From assembly GCA_963556695.1 (NCBI GenBank), contig CAUWAG010000006.1:4030001-4094000 (forward strand): a stretch of 64,000 bases of DNA, in the 5' to 3' direction. The notes beneath the pieces are model-generated. The model had not been told where the DNA came from, did no database searches, and saw only the letters and a program-made list of their open reading frames with translations. Positions within the stretch are counted from its first letter, which is position 1; each line of letters begins with the position of its first letter. The position numbers and the translations under genes were made by a program. The DNA comes from Anthostomella pinea (taxonomy: Eukaryota > Ascomycota > Sordariomycetes > Xylariales > Xylariaceae). This document shows positions 1-10,659 of the stretch, in pieces.

Positions 1-1000
1 AAATAGCTCTCTGTTCCTCTTATTTAACTTTATATTATTCTAGCTACTACTTTTAGTAAATAAAGTGTCTAGCTTTATATTAACTTTTTATATATATACA
101 TATAAAGTTAAGCTAGTACGTAACGATTTAAAAGTACATTTTTTTAACGATAACGCTTTTTAACCATCTGTGGGATACAGGATGCCGTATAGGTGTGTTA
201 ACAGCTGTTCAGGCAGCTGTATCTGACCAGAATAGGCGGTCAAAAGATGAAAATAGTGAAGGCACCAGAAGTGGTGGCTTTCAGAGTGACAGACAAGGCT
301 CTATTAATTGCCAGATTAATGGATAAGCGAATTTTTGTGCTTTAATGTGTATTTAGTACTAGATTTAGTTCCAGATCTAATAGACGATTACACAAGCAAT
401 TCACCCTAATATTGGACCTTGAATTGTGACATTACCATTATATATATTATTTTAAACGTTTTTAAATAGCTTTAAGTTGTTAATATTTAAAAACGTTTAA
501 AATAATATATATAATAATAGTTTAAATGCGTTATTATATAATTACATAGTTAACGGTGACTTAATAACGACGATAAAAGTACGGTATTTAAAGTTGTTAT
601 TACCGTTAAAAGTCGTATATATCGATATATATATATATACTAATAGCTTTAAGCCGTACTTATTAATATATAGTTTATCGGTATTTATAACGTTAATTTA
701 ACCGCATAACGGTTACGAAACGTACTTTTATCGTCGTTATTACTAGGTCGATATTTTAAACTTCGGCATTTTTTAACGATTATAATAAAAGTACGTTTTA
801 TAACGATTACGCTTTTAAACCGAGGTCGTACATATTAACCGTATATATATTAATAGTCTTAAATAGTACTTATTAATACATGCTTAAATAAATATTTACG
901 ACGTTAATTTAAATGTATAGTCGTCGAAAAACGTATTATTATCGTGTTTAACACTAGCTTAAAATTGTGTGTATGTGTGTGTAAAAGTGGTGTGGGGCTG
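1..1000. repeat. AT-rich, RIP-like repeat block at the left edge
   Basis: About the first 1 kb is very AT-rich, full of TpA steps, and holds no ORF of note. It contains a perfect 32-bp inverted repeat (437-468 with 484-515) and a 21-bp inverted pair (563-583 with 721-741). Composition changes to ordinary genic DNA near 960-1020. The most likely reading is an old transposon or repeat degraded by C-to-T mutation at CpA, as in RIP. No transposase or reverse transcriptase frame survives, so the family cannot be named. Confidence 0.7.
437..515. repeat. Perfect 32-bp inverted repeat with 15-nt loop
   Basis: The arm at 437-468 is the exact reverse complement of 484-515, with a 15-nt spacer (469-483). 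Both arms contain TTTAAACGTTT-like sequence. Perfect arms inside otherwise heavily mutated DNA are unusual. Either the arms are recent, or they are kept identical by a hairpin-copying mechanism. Confidence 0.85.
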
Positions 1001-4000
1001 GATACTCTGCTAATTAAAGGCTGTACCTAAGGTATCTCATTACTCGCATCATCTTGCGCGATTCGTCAGGGTAATTATCCACGATCATGGAAAAGGGGCG
1101 ACAACTAGGCCCCTTGCGCCTTGCGGCTCCCCAGCTCCAGACTCCAGACTCTGTTGACGCTCGGCTTTCCTATTATGTCGCTACTAGTCAGTAGCATGCA
1201 TGGCACACACGACTCAGGGCGTTTTCCCCTGTGCAACACCTGCGACGTTCTCGTCACACGTCGTATTCGTCACCGCGTCACACACTGTCTCGTCATGAAG
1301 ACATCCGGACGTTAACACTTCCAAGAATACCGTGTTCCAGACTCACCCGCGTTATAGGGCCTGCATCTCATGTTACCACTCTGCATACTACCTACGTAGT
1401 GCATACAGACTATCGTGGGGGCGCTTCACACCAACACATTCTGGGCTACCTTCCTGATTTCTAGCGAGTCAACCAACTGTTCCTTTCGAAACCGGTGGAG
1501 GCCGACTCCATTACCACGTTGCGATTCAGTGCGATTACCCGCTGGTGGAGCTGCATTATACATGCTGCGAGTACCTGCAAAGTCATGAATAGACGGCGCA
1601 TTGCGAACATCGCAAGGCTTGTGTCGGTTCGAAATCCCGATAGTCTGGATACACTAGCCGAACGAGAACCCAGACCTCCACCTTGGACATGGAACAAGAC
1701 TGAAATGCTTCAGTGCTTTGATGCTTCATTATCCAAATCTTTATGACTCTCCCAACTACTCCGCGCAGAGACAGCATGCGTCGTTACGCTGCGCGAGGAA
1801 ACGGGTAAGGGTGGCCAATGCTTCGTCCAGTTTACGAAATATTAATGCTTCAGTCTCCGGCTGATTACCAAATCATCACGGCGCTGACTGAGTTACCTAT
1901 TTTCTGTTCTAGCGCATCTGGCGGCGTTTAAATTTATTAGACGATGTTCCATGATAAGCCGGCCCCAATCAACCGAGGTGATCGACTTCTGAGCTCGCTT
2001 GCGATTCGACCGTCTGAATAATGCCTCTCGTCATCACAGGCACCGGCCCCGAAATGGCCTGATCACATCAAATACTTCTCGCACAGTACGGCACAGTACG
2101 GGTGTAAAGAGGACAGGGTCCCCTTCGGCGACTAAAAAATAACCGAAAGGTTTGACCGTTGTCGAATCCGTCCTCAGAGCTTCCTAAAGGGGAAATCTGC
2201 TCCATCGATGGCGCCCTCAATCCAGACGACTTTCAAGAAACTGTCGAACCTCAAGCCCAATTGGATAGGAGAGCTCACTGGAGACCTCGGGCGTCGCCGC
2301 GCCTACGCAGTACGTTGCTGCTCACCCGGACTCCTTCCTCGAAGAGATCGGAGGGTAACAAGACTCGCGATACCAGAACCATTCAATATTCCACATTCAG
2401 CACATCAGCGATCGAGTCCGTCTCCTTGATTAAGCAACATGCTCATGAAGAAGGCTGCCAACGCAAATCACATACCATGCTCATGTCTAATCTTCGAACC
2501 CAAGGCTACGATGCAAAGATCGCGGCGCCGCGAAGACGGGTTGGGCAAGGCGGCCGTCAGCTTGGCAGCTTCGTCATCCTTGCTCATCAACTTTCGGCAT
2601 CTCCTCTTATCCCACACTTACCATCGCCAATTCATGCAGCGGACGACTAGAGCAACATATCACATCAATGTTCAAGCTACTTGTCCAGTTGGTCTCGCCA
2701 GTTCCACCATATATGTCAGTATACCTGTAAGTATTTGTCAACGAGACAGCAGTGATTATATCACTTTCTCGTTCAAAGTGTGGCTCTCGTTCATCTCACC
2801 ACATGTCAGATCTCGCTGGCCAAGACCTATCACGTAAGGCACTACCGACCAAAGAAGTCCACAACCAGTACATTAGTCTTTACGCTGATTTATTGGCAAC
2901 GAGCTGCTTCTACTTGTGCACTGGGCTCAACTTCGCAACCCGGGCCGGGCAATTGCGGCTCTCAGATGCGTGCGACTACGCCGAATATCCTAGAAACAGA
3001 CACCGAGACTTCCAACCCGGCTTCGACCTCCGTTAGCGTTCGGCTTCAAGTCAAATGCAGCCTCTGATGGACCATAAGCCATCTTCCCCACGTCGCCTTC
3101 CAAGATTGCAATCAGAGCTGTGTTATTCCTAGCTGCAGAGGGCTGCATCGGCCTACATTCTGCAGGTGTCCTGGATCTACAGTGCGTGCATACGCCGGAG
3201 CGCCTAGAGGCGTCAGATCCATGGATGCTTGTTACTGGCCAACGGCAGAGATGCTCCCACCACATGACCAACCAAGGTTTTCCCAGTCGATTCCTTCGGG
3301 CTCACTTCCACCCTGATGTGATTTCCCCGCGTTCGAGCTTCTCCGACGGGGAAACCCATGATGCTCGCTCAGCTGCGGGGTGCTTGGTTCTTCCCCTAGA
3401 ACCTAGGCTCGGCAGATCATTCTTCCACGACTGCATTCTCAAGGGAGAGGAGTTCTACACTTCCACTATTGGAGATATGCCGCTGGGTCTTCCAGAAGGG
3501 CCGATCCGTTCTTACGCGGCTCGCATGGCTCGCATGGCCTCCCTGCACCGTTGGAATCCGCCAAGACGCGTTACATAATATCGAGATGAATGTCTGCTGT
3601 GGACAAAGGCCTCTGCAGGAACATGCGAGACAAGCAACATTAGGGTGAAGTCGATCCGTGTCACCATCATCTGCAGAATCTCAAATCGAGTGGCAGTCCT
3701 AGCGGGTCGGTATCCGAGACACTGAGATAGGGGACCTGAAAGGCACCTGTGTCACGACGATCAACAGAATCGTGAAAGCACCTGCCGCCCCCGCTGCGCT
3801 CCGCATGCATGCAAGATCCAATGCAGGCTTCTATGTCCATGTCTCGCGGTAACCTACATGGGTGAGTCTGGTTATCATGTTGATTCATATGCTCCATGAG
3901 ATACCTGCAGACCCCGAGGCTACTCTCGTCTTTGCAGGGCACACAGCGGCTTAGTAAACCCCTATTCATTTCCTTCAGGGTCCGTTCGGCAAATATGGAA

Positions 4001-6092
4001 TCACCTAGTGACCTCTCAATCACCATCAAGGCAACCAGCAGAAGGGAAGAACGGCATTCACAAGCTCTGTGAGACTATACTTCCATGGTTTCCGTGTTTC
4101 TGTATTCCGAGGATGATCACCATCATTCACGTACACGACGGGAAAGGCATTCGCAGCAGTTTGAGCTCGGGTACTTACTCTCGTCACCTCTGTTCCATCG
4201 GCCCCGACACCGGTTCCTGGACCGTACAAGTGCTGGTTTGTTGGAGCAAATGCTTGCGTTTTGCTCAAGGCGTTTCCAGGAGCCGAAGATATGAATGGGA
4301 GAGTCGCACTCTAGGGCGAGGTTCAGAGAAGACGGGTACACGACTCGAACTCCAACCATGGACGCCGCCGAGGCTGACTATCACTAGCTGACCTATCGAA
4401 GACGTTCAGTTATGCCAGCTCACCTGACAGATGGCGCCTTGAGTATCTATCATCCTCCCCGGATACCGCCTCTCGAATTCAAAGACCTAGCTCACGCCTC
4501 GTCAGCCGCCATCATCTTGGCTAGTTCCCATTTCTTGGGCGCTCGACGCAGGTAGTGGCTCTGAGTCCTTCGAGGACCTCTCTGCCAGTATGAGTGTCCC
4601 TATGTTGCAGACCAGAGGGCCAACGTGCACGTCGGTCGTCGCACTGAGGCCACTCCAACGCTCCGTGACCCGGGCTGCCTCCGCACCACCCGCGGTGCGT
4701 CCGTGAGGGTCAGGATTGCTCGAATGGGCAGAATAAGAAGGCGGTCCACTGCCGCAGTAGTACACCAGGCGAATTGTACTGGATCGCAACACGGCCGCGT
4801 ATTATCTCGGTGTGGTAAGGCTATCCCATACCCCAACAAACAGTGAGCCCATCTGGTATGGTCTAGGACCGTGATATGATGTTTTTCGAGATAAAAAGTA
4901 TGGTCCGCTGCAGTGGTTATCTATCCTCTACTGCACAGGGTAAGAGACCTGTAGTATACCAACTTGCTTACAGAGAAGGGACCCATCAACAGAGAGCACC
5001 TCCTGATGCCACCTTCTGTGAGATACGCACCTTCGACTCCTCGGATGACAAGCTCGCGTCTGCTCGGGGGCAAAGTTGGATGGATGAGGCTTAGGCTAAA
5101 GCTTCATCTCACGTCACTAAGTGATGCCGTGACATTGAGCTGATAATGCCTCTTGCTTGGCCACGTTCGAGGTCGGGCTCAGGTCACCTCTTTCCCTCCT
5201 GTTTGGACCCCAGACGGTAAATCTGCTGACCGGTGTGGAAGCCACAAGCCAGATCACGGTAGACATTACAGCTTATCCCTCATATGTTGAAGGTTACACA
5301 GGTCGAGATGTTGAAGGGGTTCGAGGCTAGAGAGATAGGGCTTGGTCAGAGGACCTCGAGCTGAAGGATTGGGATCTGGCGCTACCAATGGGAGCTCCCG
5401 ATGCGAGCCCTGGAACTGCCACTTTGCCCGCTAACATGGCCCCTGCTAGCATCCTGTCCCAGTGGAGCCAAACGCTGAGGTTCCCGAGAGCTCGTGGCAG
5501 CTTGCGCCTGTGCGTCGGCGCTATACCTGCCAATGTGCGGGGGCGGCTTCGGGGGTGCTTGAAAGTTGAAGATGACTGGGCCAATAAGAACCCTCCTTCG
5601 TCGGAGACATGTGAAGGACTCAGCATCGTGCACTTGGCGGCACCCCACCTTCCCAGACGGGCTGAGGGGAAGTTTTGCGTTTTTCTTGTCTTCACATTCC
5701 CCTCTCTGGTTGATAACATTAGTTGATAGAGGTGGCGCTGTTCGTTGATGAGTGGTGGTTGCCCGAATAGAGTTTGCGTTATCAAGATGTATCATAGTGA
5801 CCGCTCATGCATGTGCTGTGTCTTCAGTCTCGCTTAACCTTGTGTCCCTCCCGCCCCGCCTTCATCTCAACACCATCTTCCTCACGTGTGACATTATTAT
5901 ACAGACCCCTATGAGTACTGGCGCATCGCTGTAACTCTACAAGCATCACGCGACTTGGAGGCTTTGCGCTTGCTCTTTGCCAGAAAGACCCAAAAGGATT
6001 ATATCGTCTCAGCTGCGCTTCCATATCGTGGGTTGCTTGCGACACATGAGCCAGTCGTTTAGGCCGGCATCCGCACCCAGTTGTCCCTTTGT
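1001..6092. other. Long stretch without a supported gene
   Basis: Normal base composition. Several open frames of 60-163 codons occur, for example 2159-2650 (+), 3120-3578 (+) and 5327-5785 (-). None shows a recognisable domain, signal peptide, coding-like residue use or a plausible intron chain, and many begin at non-ATG codons. I see no RNA gene and treat the stretch as intergenic or decayed sequence. Confidence 0.5.
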
Positions 6093-6194
6093 ATGAGGTA
6101 TCTCAACATAGGGACTTCCTTCGTACAGGGTTTCCGAAGCACGCTAGGACACAATCAACAGCACGAAGGGTACAGCCAAATTGCACAGGCCGAA

Positions 6195-7394
6195 ATGGCA
6201 GACTACTCCAAGCCGGGCAACCAGGCCGAATCTCCCAGCCATACCGTCGAGGTGACTGCTACCAACGGGGACAGCCACGGCGCTGCTACGGATGAGGCAG
6301 TAAGCCAGGGCCTGCATCAACTGGAAGCCAGGAAGGTCCACTGGTACTCGTACCTGACGACGCCGGATTTCTGGATTGTGCTCTTGATCGGCCAGGTCCT
6401 CGCGCTGTGCATCACCGCCACGAACACCTTCTCGAGTTTGCTGGTCAACTATGGCACGTCCGTCCCGGCCTTTCAGACTCTCTTCAACTACATTCTACTG
6501 GCGTTGATATACCTAACCTACACCCTCTACAAGTACGGATTCAAGAAGTTTGGCAAGATCCTGCTGTACGATGGGTGGAGATACTTCATCTTCAGCTTTC
6601 TGGATGTCGAGGGCAACTACTTCACCGTGCTGGCGTATCGCGACACCAACATCCTGTCCGCGCAGCTCATCAACTTCTGGGCCATCGTGGTCGTTGTCAT
6701 TGCCTCGTTCATCTTGCTGCGCGTACGATATAAGATCTTCCAGATCCTGGGTATTCTGATCTGCTGCGGTGGCATGGGCATACTGCTGGCTAGCGACCAC
6801 ATCCAGGGTTCCAACGGCGGGCAGGGACAGAACATGCTGAGGGGAGATCTCTTCGCCTTGCTCGGCGCCACCCTCTACGGTCTCACCAACACCTTTGAAG
6901 AGTGGTTCGTCAGCAAGCGGCCCATGTACGAAGTGCTAGCCTTCGTCGGCCTCTTCGGAATGTGCATCAACGGCGTCCAGGCCGCCATCTTCGACCGCCA
7001 GAGCTTCCGGGACGCGACATGGAACGGCGACGTCATCGGCTACATCGTGGGTTACACGCTGGCGCTCACGCTCTTCTACTCCATCGTGCCGTTCCTACTG
7101 CGCATCGCCTCGGCCGCCTTCTTCAACATCTCGCTGCTGACCGGCAACTTCTGGGGCACCATCATCGGCATCCACGTCTTCGGCTACGCCATCCACTTCC
7201 TGTACCCCATCGCCTTTGTGCTGATCATACTCGGCCTCATGGTCTACTTCCTCGCCGGCAGCATGCTGGGCGAGTCCAAGAAGCCCTGGCTGGGCGACAA
7301 CCAGGAGGCGGGCGTGGCTGGCTTCGGTACCGCGAAGCTGAAGGCGCTCAACGAGGTGAGGAAGCAGGGCTTGGCTCCTGAGAATGCGGTTTAG
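6195..7394 (+). CDS. SLC35F1/F2-type (DUF914) membrane transporter
   Basis: An intronless gene for about 399 residues in the drug/metabolite transporter superfamily. After a polar N-terminus, about ten hydrophobic segments follow from the stretch beginning WIVLLIGQVLALC. Between them are family-typical sequences such as the loop DVEGNYFTVLAYRDTN and the segment LLGATLYGLTNTFEEWFV. Members are presumed solute or nucleotide-sugar carriers of internal membranes; the substrate is unknown. The frame is open from a TTG at 6081 with an earlier ATG at 6093. I chose 6195 because its context (A at -3, G at +4) is far better and the product has the usual length. Upstream and downstream are gene-poor. 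Intact, with no sign of decay. Confidence 0.88.
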   Translation: MADYSKPGNQAESPSHTVEVTATNGDSHGAATDEAVSQGLHQLEARKVHWYSYLTTPDFWIVLLIGQVLALCITATNTFSSLLVNYGTSVPAFQTLFNYILLALIYLTYTLYKYGFKKFGKILLYDGWRYFIFSFLDVEGNYFTVLAYRDTNILSAQLINFWAIVVVVIASFILLRVRYKIFQILGILICCGGMGILLASDHIQGSNGGQGQNMLRGDLFALLGATLYGLTNTFEEWFVSKRPMYEVLAFVGLFGMCINGVQAAIFDRQSFRDATWNGDVIGYIVGYTLALTLFYSIVPFLLRIASAAFFNISLLTGNFWGTIIGIHVFGYAIHFLYPIAFVLIILGLMVYFLAGSMLGESKKPWLGDNQEAGVAGFGTAKLKALNEVRKQGLAPENAV

Positions 7395-8021
7395 CTGCTC
7401 CCTGTTTTAGATGCTCGCTACCTGGGTAGAAGTGTGCCGTGAGGAGGTCCGAGGAGCGGCCTGTTCAGGATACCATTACCCAACGGTAGACTTGGGCGCT
7501 TATCAGAAATCATTACGCCGGAAGTGCACTTAGAAGCATTAATCAAGAAGTATAACGTCCGGCCTTTGCTGCTGAATGCTGTGTACTGTCCGTGTACTAC
7601 GTTGGTCAGTGCCTTCGAGTGCCGCAAACACTGCAGTTAGTTGACCTGCAGGTAGTCTCGGGTAGTTTCGTAGTATAAGCAGATAGCCATTTTCACCCAA
7701 GGAAAGGCCTTGCTGGTCGGCTGGCACGACTGACCAAGTTGAATCTCTAGTACGAGTTGAAACTATAAATATACTGCTTGACATCGTCTATTTTCAAACT
7801 CGTATCGACGCGTAAGTGTGCGGATCCCTGCTCGATGCGGGCGTCTGAAATGCACTGCCTCAACACCGGTTGGCGGTCGAAGCCGGGGGCTGAACTGACT
7901 CGGACGCAAACTTCCGCACCTCCTAGGCTTGCGTGTACCTTATTCAGACGTCGTCTACAGATTTCACATCGTTCCTCGACCAAGAAAGATACAAGGAGAG
8001 CTGCTATATATCATGGTCACC
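7395..8021. other. Intergenic between transporter and HET gene
   Basis: No coding frame with support. It serves as the 3' flank of the transporter and the promoter of the HET gene. No repeat or RNA gene seen. Confidence 0.5.
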
Positions 8022-9710
8022 ATGCGTCTTTTGCACGCCAAAACGCTCACTCTACACGAATTCTCAGGCGGGGACGAGATCCCACAATACGCGGTTCTCT
8101 CGCACACATGGGGCGCTCCCAGCGACGAGGTGACGCGCAAAGACCTCTCGAGCTGGACGTCGTGGTGTAAGCGGAAGGCCGGCTGGGCCAAGGTCAAGGG
8201 ATGCTGTCGGCAGGCCTTGACGGACGAGATTGAATATGTTTGGATTGACACTTGTTGCATCGACAGGTCCGATCCTGCTGATGTGGCTGCGGCCGTTGAG
8301 TCGATGTGGAAGTACTACACCGACGCGCGCGTCTGCTACGTGCATCTAGCCGATGTGCAACACGGCACGGGCACGAGCCCCGAGTCCCCCAACTCAGACT
8401 TTCGGCGCAGCCGGTGGTTCACCCGGGGCTGGACGCTGCCTGAGCTGTTGGCGCCGCTCTATGTCAGGTTCTATGACGCGGCTTGGAAGTACATCGGTGC
8501 CAAGGCCGAGCTGAGCCAGACTGTCGAGGACGTGACAGGCATCAGCGCGCGGATCTTGCGCGATCCGGGCGAGGTAGGGCGGCAGAGCGTCGCTTGTCGG
8601 ATGGCGTGGGTAGCCCGCCGGGAGACCGCGAGGAGGGAGGATCTTGCTTATTGTCTGCTGGGCTTATTCAGCGTCAGCATGCCCATCGAGTACGGGGAGG
8701 GCCGGGCGAAGGCCTTTGTGCGGCTCCAGCATCAGATCCTTGCATCGACCCGCGACCCATCGATCTTCGCGTGGGGTCTCCAGCTACCGCTGAGCGACGG
8801 GCGTAGGGAACGTAAAGTCGGTATACTCGCGGAAACCCCTTCGGCGTTTGAGCATTGCGCCCAAGTTGCACCCCTGGATCGCGGTGATGATGAACCGGCT
8901 TTCGAAACAACGGGGACGGGTCTGCGGGTTCTGCTGCCGGTGCTGATCGACGGACGGACCGGCACCGCTTTGCTGAACACCGAGTGCGTAGTGGATGACT
9001 GCTGCGTGGTGCTGCCTCTCACGCGGTCGTCCACCGCGAGGAACGAGTTCGGGCGCGCACCCTACAGCAAACCCGTCCTCGTCCCCAAGACAAAACTCCA
9101 AGACTTTGCCGTCAGGCCCATCAACATGCAACTGCCCAGCAGACCACACGCCGTCTCGAGAGACATGCAAGTGTCGATCCACCGGTCGGAAGACCCGTCT
9201 TTCGAGCTGGTCGAGGTCTACCCTCCCAATGCTCTGCAGGACATACAGACGCCCCCGCCAGAAGCGGCCGAGAGCGTCAACTTCTACCTGGTCGACCTGC
9301 CGTGGGCCATCCTCTCCTTCAAGACCGCGCGGGGGCACAGGTTCCTGGTCTCGCTCGAGAGGGGCTCGTCGTCCGCAAAGTCCGAACCGAGGGGTATCAA
9401 TGTGCAGATCGCAAGGGCGCCGAGCTTACGTTCTTCGGCGGGCGGCTCTAGTAGAGTGCCGTTCACCCTCGTTCAGCTTCTGCCTGTGTTCGAGGCCGCC
9501 CCGACCGTGGCGTGGGAGGAAGCCCTGGATCTGGGAGGCCTTGCGGTTTCTTCCCAGGTGCACATGCCGGGCGGGGGTAATAACTTGCGGACTGTCAGGC
9601 TGCATGCTCAGAGGACTGGTTCGGAATATGCGGAATCGTCTCGGTCGAGCATCTTGAAGAAGTCGGCAAAGCGAGTGGGGAGTTGGGGGAAGGAGAAGGG
9701 GAAGAAGTGA
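8022..9710 (+). CDS. HET-domain (heterokaryon incompatibility) protein
   Basis: A single-exon gene for 562 residues with an N-terminal HET domain. Block 1 is YAVLSHTWG (residues 23-31). Block 2 is YVWIDTCCIDRSD followed by a DARVCYVHLADV strand, and block 3 is RSRWFTRGWTLPELLAP. The HET-E/D-type continuation LAYCLLGLFSVSMPIEYGEG follows. HET domains trigger cell death after fusion of incompatible hyphae, normally activated by a partner or sensor domain. The C-terminal half (about 270-562) has no NACHT, ankyrin or WD repeats that I can see and ends in a lysine-rich tail. Start: ATG 8022 sits in CACCATG and gives the canonical MRLL start; an in-frame ATG lies at 8013. A kinase-like gene and a decayed NACHT gene lie nearby, a typical fungal allorecognition neighbourhood. 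Confidence 0.9.
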   Translation: MRLLHAKTLTLHEFSGGDEIPQYAVLSHTWGAPSDEVTRKDLSSWTSWCKRKAGWAKVKGCCRQALTDEIEYVWIDTCCIDRSDPADVAAAVESMWKYYTDARVCYVHLADVQHGTGTSPESPNSDFRRSRWFTRGWTLPELLAPLYVRFYDAAWKYIGAKAELSQTVEDVTGISARILRDPGEVGRQSVACRMAWVARRETARREDLAYCLLGLFSVSMPIEYGEGRAKAFVRLQHQILASTRDPSIFAWGLQLPLSDGRRERKVGILAETPSAFEHCAQVAPLDRGDDEPAFETTGTGLRVLLPVLIDGRTGTALLNTECVVDDCCVVLPLTRSSTARNEFGRAPYSKPVLVPKTKLQDFAVRPINMQLPSRPHAVSRDMQVSIHRSEDPSFELVEVYPPNALQDIQTPPPEAAESVNFYLVDLPWAILSFKTARGHRFLVSLERGSSSAKSEPRGINVQIARAPSLRSSAGGSSRVPFTLVQLLPVFEAAPTVAWEEALDLGGLAVSSQVHMPGGGNNLRTVRLHAQRTGSEYAESSRSSILKKSAKRVGSWGKEKGKK

Positions 9711-10659
9711 TATGCCCAGTCAACCTCGCTCCTTGTTCTTAACGAAGACTCAGGGGAACGGGAACTATCTTAGATACCCGCTTCGCAGCAAGCAGGTTTT
9801 GAAGCACGACGGTGCGGCCGGCATCCTGGCACGAATGGGAGCTGGATAGTCTTTACGACGGGCAAGAACAAGTATACCCCAAGTCACCATGACAACTTCG
9901 AGAGGCCAAGGCCCCGAGGCTATTGGCTATGTTACCGTTCCGATGCTTGTTCGAGACGGGATAGACATTAAGTTTGTCAACCTCGGGCATGTCCGGACAA
10001 AGTTAAAACGGGCTGTCGCGAGAGGACACGAGTATATTAAGAAGCTGATTGTTGATCATGGAGTCCGACGTCGATACTGCTGATCTAGAACATAGCGGAC
10101 AACCACCATCGTAGGGCCACCGAGACTGGCTATGGTGCTGCTGTACAACTGTCACATTACTACGATGCCAGAACTTCATCGCTTTGACAGATCCCTTCAG
10201 GTAATTGGCTACTGGCTCTTCTTCTCCGATACTGTGTCGTTCACATTGAATGGAATACAAGAAGACTGGCTCCTCGAGTCCTCGGCTGTCACCTGGCAGT
10301 GGTGAACGACGTACAGCCAAGAGAAACAGCGCGATAGTTCGTAAATCATCTCGCTACAAATATAGACACAAACGCATAGAAGTCATCTCTCCAGACTCGT
10401 CTTTTGATGATCGCTTTGGACGGTAAATTTGTGGTTGGCCAAGCTCAAACCTCAGGACAAAGAAAGACAGGCGCTGTACCGGTTTCAGGATATGAGCACC
10501 GATCCTACACATCCAATAAGAAAGCACCCACGATCCAGAATGAGATCATGTCTTTGTCTCGAACCAGTTCCCTAATGTAAGGCAACTGCGGTTCCGAACA
10601 CCTACAGCAGGTTTCAAGCACGTCCTACCAACACCAACAGCGGATGGGCGAGGAGGACA
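9711..10659. other. Intergenic after the HET gene, with one short ORF
   Basis: Apart from the 64-codon frame at 9889-10083, nothing here looks coding. The right part (about 10320-10659) is the upstream region of the kinase-like gene. Confidence 0.5.
9889..10083 (+). CDS. Short ORF of unknown function (64 aa)
   Basis: I do not recognise this protein. The frame starts at an ATG in the same CACCATG context as the HET gene 180 bp upstream. It encodes a basic peptide with a hydrophobic stretch (GYVTVPMLVRDGIDIKFV) followed by a Lys/Arg-rich helix-like region. It could be a genuine small gene, a relic of a larger one, or chance. Confidence 0.25.
   Translation: MTTSRGQGPEAIGYVTVPMLVRDGIDIKFVNLGHVRTKLKRAVARGHEYIKKLIVDHGVRRRYC

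Noticed and set aside
1620..1650. tRNA B-box-like GGTTCGAAATC
   Set aside because: The flanking bases do not form a T-arm stem and no A box or acceptor stem fits around it.
2159..2650. 163-codon open frame (+)
   Set aside because: Starts at TTG, has no domain or coding-like composition, and overlaps other frames of similar length.
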